Below are positions 50,838-61,313 of a DNA stretch of 64,000 nucleotides, piece after piece. Made by a program: the position numbers and the translations under genes. The stretch's first letter is position 1, and every line of letters begins with the position of its first letter. The notes under the pieces are model-generated. The model saw nothing but the letters and a program-made list of their open reading frames with translations, had not been told where the DNA came from and ran no database searches. Source of the stretch: Tanytarsus gracilentus (lineage: Eukaryota; Arthropoda; Insecta; Diptera; Chironomidae); assembly GCA_038502055.1 (NCBI GenBank), contig JAXRKN010000045.1:6656501-6720500 (forward strand). The letters run 5' to 3'.

Positions 50838-51341
50838 CATTCCCGTTTTTAATTCAAACATTTTCTGAAGTCCACACGAAACTCGACAAAATTAATTAAA
50901 TTTCCCCTGACAAATTCTTGCCAATGTAAAAAATAAAAACTTCAACAAACTTTTATTTTTATTAACTATAGAAGTTCTTTCTTTATTTCAATGCTTCTCA
51001 CTACATATTTTCGTTTTGATAATAAAACTTTTTAAATTTAAAAAATCGACATCGAATATAATAGAAGAATTTTTCTTTCTTCTCTCACTCCATAGAGAGA
51101 AAAGTTTAATTAAATTTTCAATTTACAATATGCACGTGGTGAAACAAATGAAATTTTTTATTTAAAGTCTACAAATATATATACCAGTTATCAGTTCTCT
51201 TTTCAATGGGGGGACATCGACATCATCATCGAAAATTGGATTCCACTCGAATTTGCAATTGTTGGATGCATCAAACAACATAAAACTATGCTGTTGCTAT
51301 TGTGTCTCTCTTATAAAATAAATTTTTTCATAACAACTCCT
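50838..51341. other. Gene-free interval
   Basis: A/T-rich, nothing recognised between the foldback element and the duplicated block. Confidence 0.4.
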
Positions 51342-51620
51342 CAGAAATGCGGTCGTGTACAATTTTTATTTTTGCAAACAATTTTTTTTAGCCATATTGA
51401 AAAATAACAAACAAGTTGAAATCAAATTAATAAAAAAATATGAGAAATAAAACTTTTTGTCGTGTGCACTTCAAATTTGCATTTCAAACTGCCGGACGTA
51501 AATTTCACCCAACTCCCCCTCCCCAACATCATCGATCATCGCTTTATTTTTGATGAAATTTTCTTTCTCAAATTTTCATTTTTTTATTGCAGGAAATGTT
51601 TTTTTTTTGTTTGCCTTAAA
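51342..51620 (+). repeat. Duplicated conserved block, copy B
   Basis: Second copy of the block at 40496-40770, same orientation, with the same ordered words (CAGAAATGCGGTCGTGTAC to CATCATCGATCATCGC). Differences are mainly in T-run lengths and single bases. It lies about 0.4 kb beyond the Stt3B stop codon, so it could overlap that gene's 3' flank. Confidence 0.75.
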
Positions 51621-52011
51621 ATATTTCCCACTCAATCGATCGGATTTGACGAAACACTTTCGAGTGTTTTATTTGCATTTAATTTTCGATGTGAAAATTT
51701 TTCTCTCATCAATTTTTTCACTTTCTTTTGGTTTGTCTTTGATGAAATTTAAGGCACCAGAAGAAAATTCTTAAGTCTTTAGGCAAAAAAAAGTTTTTTT
51801 TGGGAGGAGATTTTTCCGATGTTTCTTTTTCTCCTCCTTGAAATGATGTCAAGTAGTTTTTCTTTACTCTCCTTAAAAAAGAAATGTAAATAAAACTCTT
51901 GGAGAAAGATTGTTTTCTTCGATTGATTGATTTTTTTTTTGGCAGAGAGAAGTACAAAATCTGTGTGATGATGATGGTGCTGGTGATTTTTATAGCGTTA
52001 AAAAATTAAAT

Positions 52012-54623
52012 CTAGTTGGTTTTTGTTGCAGGTTTCTTTCCTTTCACCACAACTGGTCGATTCTTAATGACACCTTTTCTTCGCTTCATTGCCTTTAAAA
52101 GTGAATTTTAGTTTTTAAAAAGATTTTATTAAGGTAAACTCACCTTTTTGGTTGCTAAATCACCACCACGTTTTTGTGGCTTTAACGCTGGACGATTAAA
52201 TTCATCCGGTTTCTTTACACGATAGATACGCACGAGCCAATGTTCGCTTGTGTAAGCTTCTTCAAGATACGTCAAATCAAAGTCCTTATTGCCTATTACT
52301 GCATTTCTAGTACGATCGAATCCGGCTGGGCCTCTATAGTCAAGTTTCAAATCACCGAAGCGATAATAACTAAGTTTATACATCAGACAATTGAGAAGTG
52401 CTGGTGCACCTTCAGCGTCAACTCTGAACTCGCCTCTCTCGGTGAAGAAATCACTTTCTCTGATGTCTTTTGGATGTTCGCCTTCGGCAATTCTCACCAT
52501 CCACAGGAACTTGTTGATATCATCGCCTGAATATCCAATAACACCTCCGAAAATTACGAGGACATAGTCGACATCGAGTGAGGTCATTATTTCATAAGCT
52601 TTATCTTCCGTTGATGACATAGCTTTGCCAACCAGTGCTATATGTGAGTTGTTCCAAGTATTGCTGATTTTTGTAATAAAATAGATTAACATTTATAAAA
52701 AAAAACTTTTCATGAAATTCGTACTTGTCTACTAGCGTTGTCCGATTAGCCATTCCCGCTATCTGATATCCATAATCCCACCAACTCATGACACGTGCAT
52801 CGTCGGCAGTGTTCTGCGAAAGCCAGTAATAAGCCTCTCGGAAATCATCGAGGATATTTCTCGTACCATCACCTTGATTATAGAATGCGAGAACAATCGA
52901 AGGCGACGAATATGCGTTGGACGTGACCCATGTACAGTGAACTGCAAACATCATGAGCAACATGAGAATGGCAATGACGACCATTGATTTAATATTTGAA
53001 CCGAGTCCTTTGTTCTCATTCTTGTTGCTATCGTGTTTTCTCGGCTTAATCTTGCCGGCTTTGTCGTAGAGCTTCTTTTCGCCCGGCTCTTCGCTTTCAG
53101 TCTCATCTTTTTGTGTAACAGGTTGATCCTCTTTGAGGAAGACCTCGAGGAGACTCGAAAATGCCACACCCGCTAATATGCACACAACAGGCGTGAGCGT
53201 AAGCATTAAACGGACCATAACGCCGGCAAAATAAACAGCCGAGATTGCGTAGAGCACAACAAATACACGCTCATCGTTGATTTTCTTAATTGTATACCAT
53301 AGACCTACGGGAAAGGTGCAAACTAAAATGTGGAGATCGAAGAAGAATGAGAACCACGTAGTTGGTTGATGTTCAGAGACAGATGCAATGATTGGGATGT
53401 GAATTTTAGCGTAGCCAGTGTCCCAGAGCGAATAGAAACGACCCGACCATGGTGCTATGACGCCAGCCATTGTGAGTCCAACGACCGTTAAAAATACTAA
53501 AGCGGCTGCCACCAATCCACCGAGAATAAAGAGTCGCTTAAAGTCTTGTTTCGTGAGCACAGTTTGGAGATGCTTTAAGAGTGAGACGGCAATGAGCAGA
53601 GCAAACACTCCAGATGCTGCCATATGCTCGCTCGTACGAATCGGTTGGAATCCCACGAATGGAATTTGCATTGAGAAGATAAGACCGAGAATGTAGAATG
53701 TTGTGTAGCTCGTAAATAGCCGATGTGAATAGCGATTCATGATGAGTAATACGAAGACATGAAGTGGAATAAGATTGATGATGAAAACATATCTGTAATA
53801 TGAGATGGATCAATAATGAGTGAATCTAAATTTAAGATTTCTTACCCTCCCCAAGCTGATACCATGTAGAAATAGGACAAAGCTGCCGACGCAGCCCAAA
53901 AGATTGATCCAGTCTTTACTGATTTCACCCATAGATAGTATGTAAATTGAAGTGCGAAAATGGCAATGCCCTCGTTATCGTATGAACCAGCGACTGATCG
54001 TGAAATGTAGCCGGGTACGATTGCAATGAAACTCGCGGCAAACAAGCCAGCACCGGCACTCCAAAGCTCTTTTGTCAAGAGATACGTTGAGATTGCGGTG
54101 AGACCGCTGAAGATGGGTGCAAGAAACACACAAATGTCTCGAATATGCACAGGGATGTTGATGGCGTGAAGGAGCCAATGAATACCACCGGATGTTATCA
54201 TCAAACCGGGATAAACAGTTCCACCGACAATGCGGCCTAAAAAAATTATTAAGTGAACTTTATTTTCACTATAACTTAAAATCATACCAAGTGGATACCA
54301 GGCTCTCTCATCAAACCAATTGAGGAAGTTATAGAAGCCATTCTTGACCATAAAAGCAGTTGCTCGATAGTTGAACCTGAAGAAAGCACGAGACAGACAA
54401 TGTATTCGGATTTAGTAAATCGTGGCATATTTTTTATCACACAAACTACTCACCATGGGTCAAATTCATGTATAATACTTTCAAATCTGATGACAGCAAA
54501 CAGTCTCGATGCGAAACCAGCGATCCAGCACACGAGCAACACCGAAAATACAATTAACGAAGAAATTCCCAGATACGAGCCATTTTTCGTTTGGTTTTTA
54601 CTCTTCGACGACGTTTCACTCAT
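52012..54623 (-). CDS. Stt3B: Oligosaccharyltransferase catalytic subunit STT3B
   Basis: Exons 54623-54454, 54376-54288, 54236-53846, 53792-52725, 52663-52144 and 52092-52012 join to 772 residues. STT3 moves the lipid-linked glycan onto Asn of N-x-S/T in the ER lumen. Visible hallmarks are EFDPWFNYR (Asp55, metal site), [23 protein letters not shown] (354-358 loop with the catalytic Glu), WWDYG (554-558, acceptor binding) and the multi-pass membrane N-terminal part. The N-x-T/S sites just after WWDYG (NRT, NNT, NNS) and the loop containing LYDKAGKI and GLGSNIKS mark the B paralogue, which works post-translationally and on skipped sites, rather than STT3A. The tail is basic (AMKRRKG...KGKKPA). 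ATG 54623 is the first in-frame ATG. Its 5' UTR has its own 67-base intron. Confidence 0.97.
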
Positions 54624-54660
54624 GTCACTGCCGACTCTTATGTTCAATCTTGTACGGAAT

Positions 54661-54728
54661 GCTTAGTTAATTAACCTAAACTCGCATTAATTCCAGCGTT
54701 AAATGCAATTTTTTGATATTTTCTTACG
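54661..54728 (-). other. 5' UTR intron boundary of Stt3B
   Basis: On the minus strand, a donor GAACAC|GTAAGA at 54728/54727 and an acceptor ACTAAG| before 54661 define a probable short leader intron, leaving 38 bases of leader before the ATG. Inferred from splice consensus only. Confidence 0.45.
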
Positions 54729-57606
54729 TGTTCAATCCGGCTCAATTTTACAATTTGGGGGCGAGTCAGTGAAGTGCGTGACAATGTTCTAAAAAATTGT
54801 AATTTCATAAATTTAACGGTTTAATCTAAAATTTTGATAATTAATTTAACTAATTTTTAAATTTAAAATAATTTTAAAACTTTTAAATGCGTTAAATTAA
54901 GTTGAAATATTTTAGTACACAATCCACGACTCTCCCCTCGATGTTTGCCCTTGTAAAAAATACATTTCAGCCCTTGCAGAGTCATGTGTCGCACTCAAGT
55001 GAAAATTAATTTCGCAAATTAAATCTTTTTTCATTTTTCTCTCAATCACAAGTGCCTTCAATGCTTAAAAGTTGTTGAAAAATCTTCATCGCGTCAAGAG
55101 TTTCCCGGAGAACTTCAAGTATCCTCAATAAATTGCGTGTGAAGTGATGAAAAATTAAAATTAAATTTTCACGTCATAAAAAAGAGAAAAAAAAAATATT
55201 TTTTTATCAATTTTTTTACCGAGAAAAATAACAACCCACAATCTCGAGGCGCCCACGCATGATTTTCCCCAAAATTGGATTGAATTTTCCCCGTGGATCA
55301 TCATTAGCGTCAAAAAAAGAGTGTCAATAAATTAGGAGAAAAAAATTCTAATGAAATTCACACACACAAAAGAATAATAAGCAGTGCTGTGATCTCGAAT
55401 GTGTAGTGAGATTGGTTAGTGATAAGATAAGGGAAGAAAAAAATACATAATATTCAGAAAAAAAAGTCTCTTGTTGTCGCATGACTTCACGCGATTAAAA
55501 AAAGATCCAGAGCTGACTATTTTGTGGATAAAACATATTTAAGGTATGCAAGGACATTGATCAATTATGTTGTTATGTTAATTTTATGTCTGTATCAACG
55601 ATCAAAAATATCACCGTAAAATAATTATTAACGTAACGATAAACACCTGAAAATGTTATAAGAAAAACTTAGTTACCATAGATTGCAACAGTCGTCTAAT
55701 AATATCATAAAAACATAATATGCATCGATTTCGTTTAAAAATCCGCCTCAAAGGTCACTCATATCCAATTAGTATGAGCATAATTTGTTGAAAGAAACCT
55801 TCTTCAAGATCAACTCATTAGGTCTTCATAAACCGCTTTTCTCTTTCTCTCTCACGCGTATTTATAGAATATTTATTATTATTATGGTGCGATAATGATC
55901 TAAAAATAATTTCAATTCGCAATTTTTTTTTCACTCTTGGTTTAAGAAGATTTTTTTTTTGTTTTCATTCCTCTCCTCTTTGAATGTGTATATACAGAGA
56001 TGATCATTGCACCTTACACGAAAAAAAAATGACTTTTGTGTATTTTAAATTCACATTGTGTCGCTCACATGTTTGATAAAAAAAAATTGCGTACATAGGA
56101 ATGTGTAAACATTAAGTAATATATTTTTGATTAAAACTAGTAAATAGAAATTTCATCTGATAAAGTTGATTCCGTTATTTGGTTCAGACATCGAGTCTTA
56201 TCGCTCCGGAAATTCCAATTGCTTTGTGTGTTTTGCAAAGAAAATGTTAGCGACACAAATATCGTACGATATCAATTTTTTCACATAATATTCAAAAATC
56301 GTTATTAATATTTTTTACAATAAATTTTAAAAATTGTTTCAAAAATTTATGGAATTCCCAATTTAAAAACTCAAACATATCTTTTTGAAAAACAATGTCC
56401 GGTTTAAAAATAAATCAAACTCATTATCAACGAATTAAATTTCAAATCGTTTCGGAAGCAATCTAACGAGCAACCACGTACATATGCTCATGTTAAATAC
56501 ACACAATTTTCACACAAGTTTTATGACCTTGGAAAAATTGACTCGTAGTTTTTTCCTCTTCATGTGTTGTATTTTTTTTTATTTTTTTATTTATCTCTTT
56601 TAACGGCGACGACACGGAGTGTGGGGAGGGAAGTGAAAAAGAAGAAAAGCTACTTAGCAGAAAAAACGACAATAAATGTGCGAATGGGATACCTTCAATG
56701 TGTTTGGGAGATCCCCACTCGCGGCTGTTTTAGATTCCTCTTCTTTACACTTTCTCTCATAAAAATTCCGTTCTTACTCTTCTTTGCCTCGATGAAAATG
56801 AGAAAGAAATTTCGCATATAGATTTTATTTTTAAAATATGTCGACATTTGTTCGGCGTGAGAGGGAGAGCAAAAAATAATAAAATCGTTCGTCGACATTT
56901 TTATTATTTGCCGCGACTGGAAAAAAAGTGTTCTCGATCGTGTCAGTTTTGAGATTTCTTTGTATTTTAAGGTAACTGCGTTGTTGTTGGAAAAAATATA
57001 TTTTCGCAAATCTTGACCTTCATGATTATATATATTTTTGAGGTTTAAGGCAATGTTGAGATAAAAATATAAAAAATTCACTATATATATATATATGATT
57101 TAAAAATATTTGAGAAGATGTAGATCGAAAAATTTCATTCACAAATCGCTAAATGAGAAAAGAAAACTTTTTTGTCACACGAGCGGAAAATTCATCCCTC
57201 GCAACTTGATCAATTGCTTTCCACACATATGCAATATATATAATCGCGTCCACTCTTCTATCTTTCCATCTCGCTCGCCGCCAAGAATTCTTCTCATCAT
57301 ATACATACATCGACGTCATTGCAAATAAATCTAAAAATAATCAAACGGTTTATTTAACTTCCCCGAATTCACATTTTTTCGCCAGTGACGGTGATGATAA
57401 TGTGGTTTTGAAATTTATTTACTTCTTATCTGACATTCACCGACGAATTGACGCATGATTTATTTCAAAGTTTAAACCAACACGTGATATTTGCGTCAAA
57501 AAAAATTAAGATCGCATTTTGCACCCCCAAATTTCCTCACGCATGTTGTTTATCACAAAAAAATGATATGTTTTAATTTTGTTTTTTACTGATTACTTCT
57601 TTTCAG
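54729..57606. other. Shared upstream region of Stt3B and Tab2
   Basis: Head-to-head intergenic region. The left end holds the Stt3B leader and promoter. A strong acceptor (CTTCTTTTCAG at 57606) suggests that Tab2 has a 5' leader exon farther left; a possible donor is ATTTAAG|GTATGC near 55543. A TA microsatellite lies at about 57083-57097. No other gene is seen. Confidence 0.45.
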
Positions 57607-57782
57607 ATCGAGAGAGAGAGAGAAGCGTGAAAGAATCTATTTTTAATTTCCGACAAATAAAAAAAATAGCCGCAAAAGTAAAAATAAAAATAGAGAGAAA
57701 AAAAGATTGAAAGGAATTTCCCTGACGACATTTGTGTGTCGGCATAGCGCGAAAAAAAATAACATTGAGAGAGATTAGCGAG

Positions 57783-57821
57783 ATGGCTGACTATGGATCA
57801 AATGCCGTCAAAGTCAATTGA
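57783..57821 (+). promoter_or_regulatory. Upstream open reading frame overlapping the Tab2 start
   Basis: An ATG with a good context (G at -3, G at +4) at 57783 opens a 12-codon frame ending TGA 57819-57821. It overlaps the Tab2 ATG at 57793 in another frame. Ribosomes initiating here would bypass the Tab2 start, so it may lower Tab2 translation. Confidence 0.5.
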
Positions 57822-59840
57822 TCAGAATAATAATAATAATAATAATAGCAGCGGTAAGGTGAATACATGTGCATGCTCAAACATAAGCATTATGCAATTA
57901 TTTCATGAAATGAAACAGGAGTTTCCAAAAGTGCCTGATCACATAGTGCAGCAGCTGGTTGCGGAAAATTGCCACAATCGACGTGCGTGTCTCGAACAAT
58001 TGCAAAAAGCCTCGTGCTCTTCTGCCGCCATGTATCCCTCAAAGCTCATTCACAATAACAATCAACAGACTCCACGGAGTCCTATCAATGGATTCAAATC
58101 GTCAAACAGTCAACGGATGAGGGAGCTGAGTGAAAAGTTTGAAAACACATCAATCAATTCATCATCATCTTCGTCAGTGTGCTCATCTGAAGTGACTTCG
58201 CCGACGTCAAATGAGATTAAAGCGAAGCGTCCAACAACCCTTCCATTACGTCGCGCTCCAGATCCGCCCATGAGCAAGCAGCAGTTATCGCCAACAACTT
58301 CCGTTTCGAGCATTTCATCGCCATCTCAAACGCATCACAATGTAACACTCGATTCAACTGCATCAAAGATCAATGACTCCCTCAATGTTCAACTTAATGT
58401 GACTGTCTCACCCATTTCATCTAAATCTCCAATAGTAGCGAAACGTCCCGCACCTCCTCCGCCGCCAATAAAACCGCGATATACATCACAGCTCAATGTC
58501 CAACCAGAACCTCCCTTTACCAGTATGCTTGATCAAGCGAAAAATCTTCCGGTGTCGAGTATTGGAGCAAGTGCGAGCACGGGAACGAATTCGGGCAAGA
58601 AAAGCTACACAAAAGTTAATTTTACGCTAAGACAACCAGCATCAATAATACCGTCACCACAGACTCCCATTGAAATTCAGGCAGGTCCACAGGTGAGATT
58701 TTTAATTTCCTACCTAAGACGTTTTATTAATAATCGTTTCGAATTTTAGAGCTTAACCTACTCGAGTACATCATTTAATGCTAAGCAAGGCTACGAAAGT
58801 CACTTAACAATCACAGTGGCAGGAAATGGCGAAAGCTGTATACAGGCCGTTCGTACACTTCCGCCAAATTCCTCTCACAATGAACTCAATCAAATTGATA
58901 CGACAATCAACATTGAGGGAGGTTCACCAAACAACACCATGTACGATGACAATCCGCCCATTAGAATTATTGCGAATCCATATAGTCATTTCGGTGGTTT
59001 AGATCATCGATTAGTTGATGGTGAGTTGGTTTCTAATCCTTGAAAATATCGCGCTTATCAGAAATATTCAAGTGGACTTTGATAAGTGTGCTTTATTTTT
59101 CTCACATTCTCAATAAAATCATGGGAATTCTTCCATCTATTTTAACAGACACGGAGCTTCGTTTGCATATTCAACGACAAGTAAAACAAAAGCACTCGCT
59201 CGAATATGAATTGGACAAGGAACGTGAAAAATTACAGATGATAAGACTTGACATTGTCACACTAACGTCGCCATGTATGACGCACGGTGAAATGAAGGAG
59301 CTGTGTGATGAAATAACTCGTTTGCGATCGGTGTGTGAGCGTCTGGCAGACGATATTGATAGCATCACGGAGACAAGTGAGATTTTAACACTTTTTTAGA
59401 ACTTAATAAATTTTATAATTTTTACTTTTATTTCAGACTCTAGATCTCCTCATTCAATTAATAGTCCAAACGCGCCTCCGCCTATACCAAGAGAACTTCG
59501 TTCTCGACGAGGACAAACACCCCAAATATTACCACAACTCGACACATCCGGACTTCGTTATCCTTCTTCAACAACGCAGCCACCGCCATCGTACAATGAA
59601 GTCATGATGCGCGGAAACTCAACGCCTTCGCCGCGACCATCTTCAATTGAAGAGAAATGGTGGCATTGTAGCATGTGCACTTTTAGGAATAACTCACTTC
59701 TTCAAATCTGCGAAGCATGCGAACTTCCAAGGGTTCAAAATTTGGGTATTACAGTGACTAGTGCTAGCTATCGACCTCTGCTTCAAAATAACCAAATGCA
59801 GCGTTCGAGTGTGCCTACTAACGTGTCTACCGCACTATAA
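57793..59840 (+). CDS. Tab2: TAK1-binding adaptor Tab2 (CUE + NZF)
   Basis: Exons 57793-58692, 58750-59020, 59149-59376 and 59437-59840 join to 600 residues. After a 7-Asn run, residues ~33-76 form a CUE domain (MQLFHEMKQEFPKVP...). A long Ser/Pro-rich disordered region follows, with polyproline KRPAPPPPPIKPR. Residues ~390-466 form a coiled coil, the TAK1-binding region by analogy. The C-terminus carries an NZF zinc finger with Cys 544, 547, 558 and 561 and the ubiquitin-contacting Thr-Phe pair after the second Cys. This order is diagnostic of TAB2/TAB3, which bind K63-linked ubiquitin chains and bring TAK1 into IMD/JNK signalling. The stop is followed by A-rich polyadenylation signals near 59996. 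An overlapping upstream frame precedes the start. Confidence 0.93.
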
Positions 59841-60329
59841 AAACAATTGCAATGTGTGTGTGTATTAAGTTAATACTTTTAACAGATTGTGCTTTTAAAA
59901 AAAATAGAAAGCTATGTAAAAAATTAATGTGATCGTATCTCAACAAAAAAGTGAACCCGTTTTAGATATTTAAACTTTTCAAAATTAGTTAAGAAAATAA
60001 AAAAAATATATGTTGTTAACTTTTAAAGTAATAATAATGTCAGACACATGATAACAATTTATTTATCTATTTTTAGCATCATTCCATGATAGTTCATCAA
60101 TTCTTTTGCTCAGCCAAAAAAGTCAAATAATAAGCCACACCTGGATTTTATAAGGAGAACTTTTAATAAATTGACTGCATTTGAGATGAAAAACAAAACA
60201 CTAATTTCAAAGTCATTGAAAGAAGAAATTTTATTATAGCCGAAAAAAATACAGAAAATTTTAACGATTATGTATTTACACAAAAAAAGTGAATTAAAGA
60301 AGAAAAAACTGATATCGAAAGTATTTTTT
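59841..60329. other. Convergent 3' region of Tab2 and Syf2
   Basis: 489 bases between two stop codons facing each other. They hold the Tab2 3' UTR (AATAAA-like signals near 59996) and the Syf2 3' UTR (AATAAA on the minus strand near 60230). Confidence 0.6.
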
Positions 60330-61059
60330 TTAAATTGCAGTTCCTCTTTCCAGATTTTGTTTGATCTCTTTTGTATATTCGCCATAATATCTCTCGAGTT
60401 TCTTATTGAGCTTGGCGTTCTTCTCGTTAATGAAATCAATATCCGATTCTTCGTTGTACATTCGTCTTCTCGAGAAGTTCCTGCGTTTTTCAGCTTGCGC
60501 CTCGAGATCATCGACCATTCTATTTACGGCATCCTTTGGATCTTTAGCTTTACCCTCGAGAATTGGATTGGCATTGAAGTACTCCTCTCCATATGCTTCT
60601 TTCTGTTCGCTGTATTTGTGGAGATCTTTCGGTGGCATGGCTCTAATAAGTCGTGCATATTGTCGAGATGTCTGTGTTTCATAGTCCGCAAATCCTTGAT
60701 CACCCACTTTTCGTCTCTTTTGAGCTTTCTCTTGTCGCTAAAATAAATTCGTTAGTGTTTAATCATCTCAGCTGGATGCTTTTTCTCACCTCTTGATCCA
60801 GTGCTGAAACATTTAATAATTTAACTCGATCGTAATCTAATCCTTTCGCTTCCACCTCTTCTCTCGTCTGTTTGTCCTTGATCAGCCACTCAGCTTTCTT
60901 TTGTCGCATCTCCCAGTTCTTTGGCAGTGTGTATCTTTCAACTTCCTTTTTTACTTCATTGTGATTTTGATTTCTCGCCTCATTTCGTGCCTGATGGAGA
61001 GCTTTTAATTTGGCCTTTCTCTCGGCCATTTTGTTCTTTACTGATGCTTCTTCGGACAT
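60330..61059 (-). CDS. Syf2: Pre-mRNA-splicing factor SYF2
   Basis: Exons 61059-60790 and 60737-60330 join to 225 residues, close to other insect SYF2 proteins. It is highly charged and helical throughout: an N-terminal coiled coil (KMAERKAKLKALHQARNEAR), then LPKNWEMRQKKAEWL, the conserved GLDYDRVKLLNVSA block, DYETQTSRQYARLIRAMPPK and the C-terminal FSRRRMYNEESDIDFINEKN motif with RYYGEYTKEIKQNLERGT. SYF2 is a component of the Prp19-associated (NTC) complex and works in the nucleus in activated spliceosomes. The gene is divergent from TMEM245 with only 254 bases between the two start codons, so they probably share a promoter region. Confidence 0.95.
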
Positions 61060-61313
61060 GATTTGATTTTTGATGAAAGTGCAATTAATTTTAATAAATT
61101 TATAAATTTACGATTTCAATTGAATATTTTCCCTTTGAAAGCTACGCTTGAGATGAGAAAATTTTAGAACTCAAATTTTTTTAGTACAATTTCAATTTTT
61201 GCGCAAAAACAAAAACAAAAAATTATTTTAATCAATTTTCGATGAAAATGTAACTTGATGTCAAACAATAAACCTCATATCGTGCTTTAAAAAGTGAATA
61301 TTATCGAAGAAAC
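61060..61313. promoter_or_regulatory. Bidirectional promoter region, Syf2/TMEM245
   Basis: 254 A+T-rich bases separate the two divergent start codons. No TATA box at proper spacing is obvious for either gene, as is common for housekeeping genes. Confidence 0.5.

Noticed and set aside
51462..51774. Overlapping Phe-rich open frames near the second duplicated block
   Set aside because: The frame is not conserved in the homologous copy at 40496, and the sequence is T-run-driven.
52240..52530. Open frame on the plus strand within Stt3B
   Set aside because: Antisense to the well-conserved STT3B C-terminal exon.
60270..60746. 158-codon open frame on the plus strand across Syf2
   Set aside because: It is the antisense shadow of the Syf2 second exon; its Phe/Leu-rich content mirrors Lys/Glu-rich coding on the other strand.
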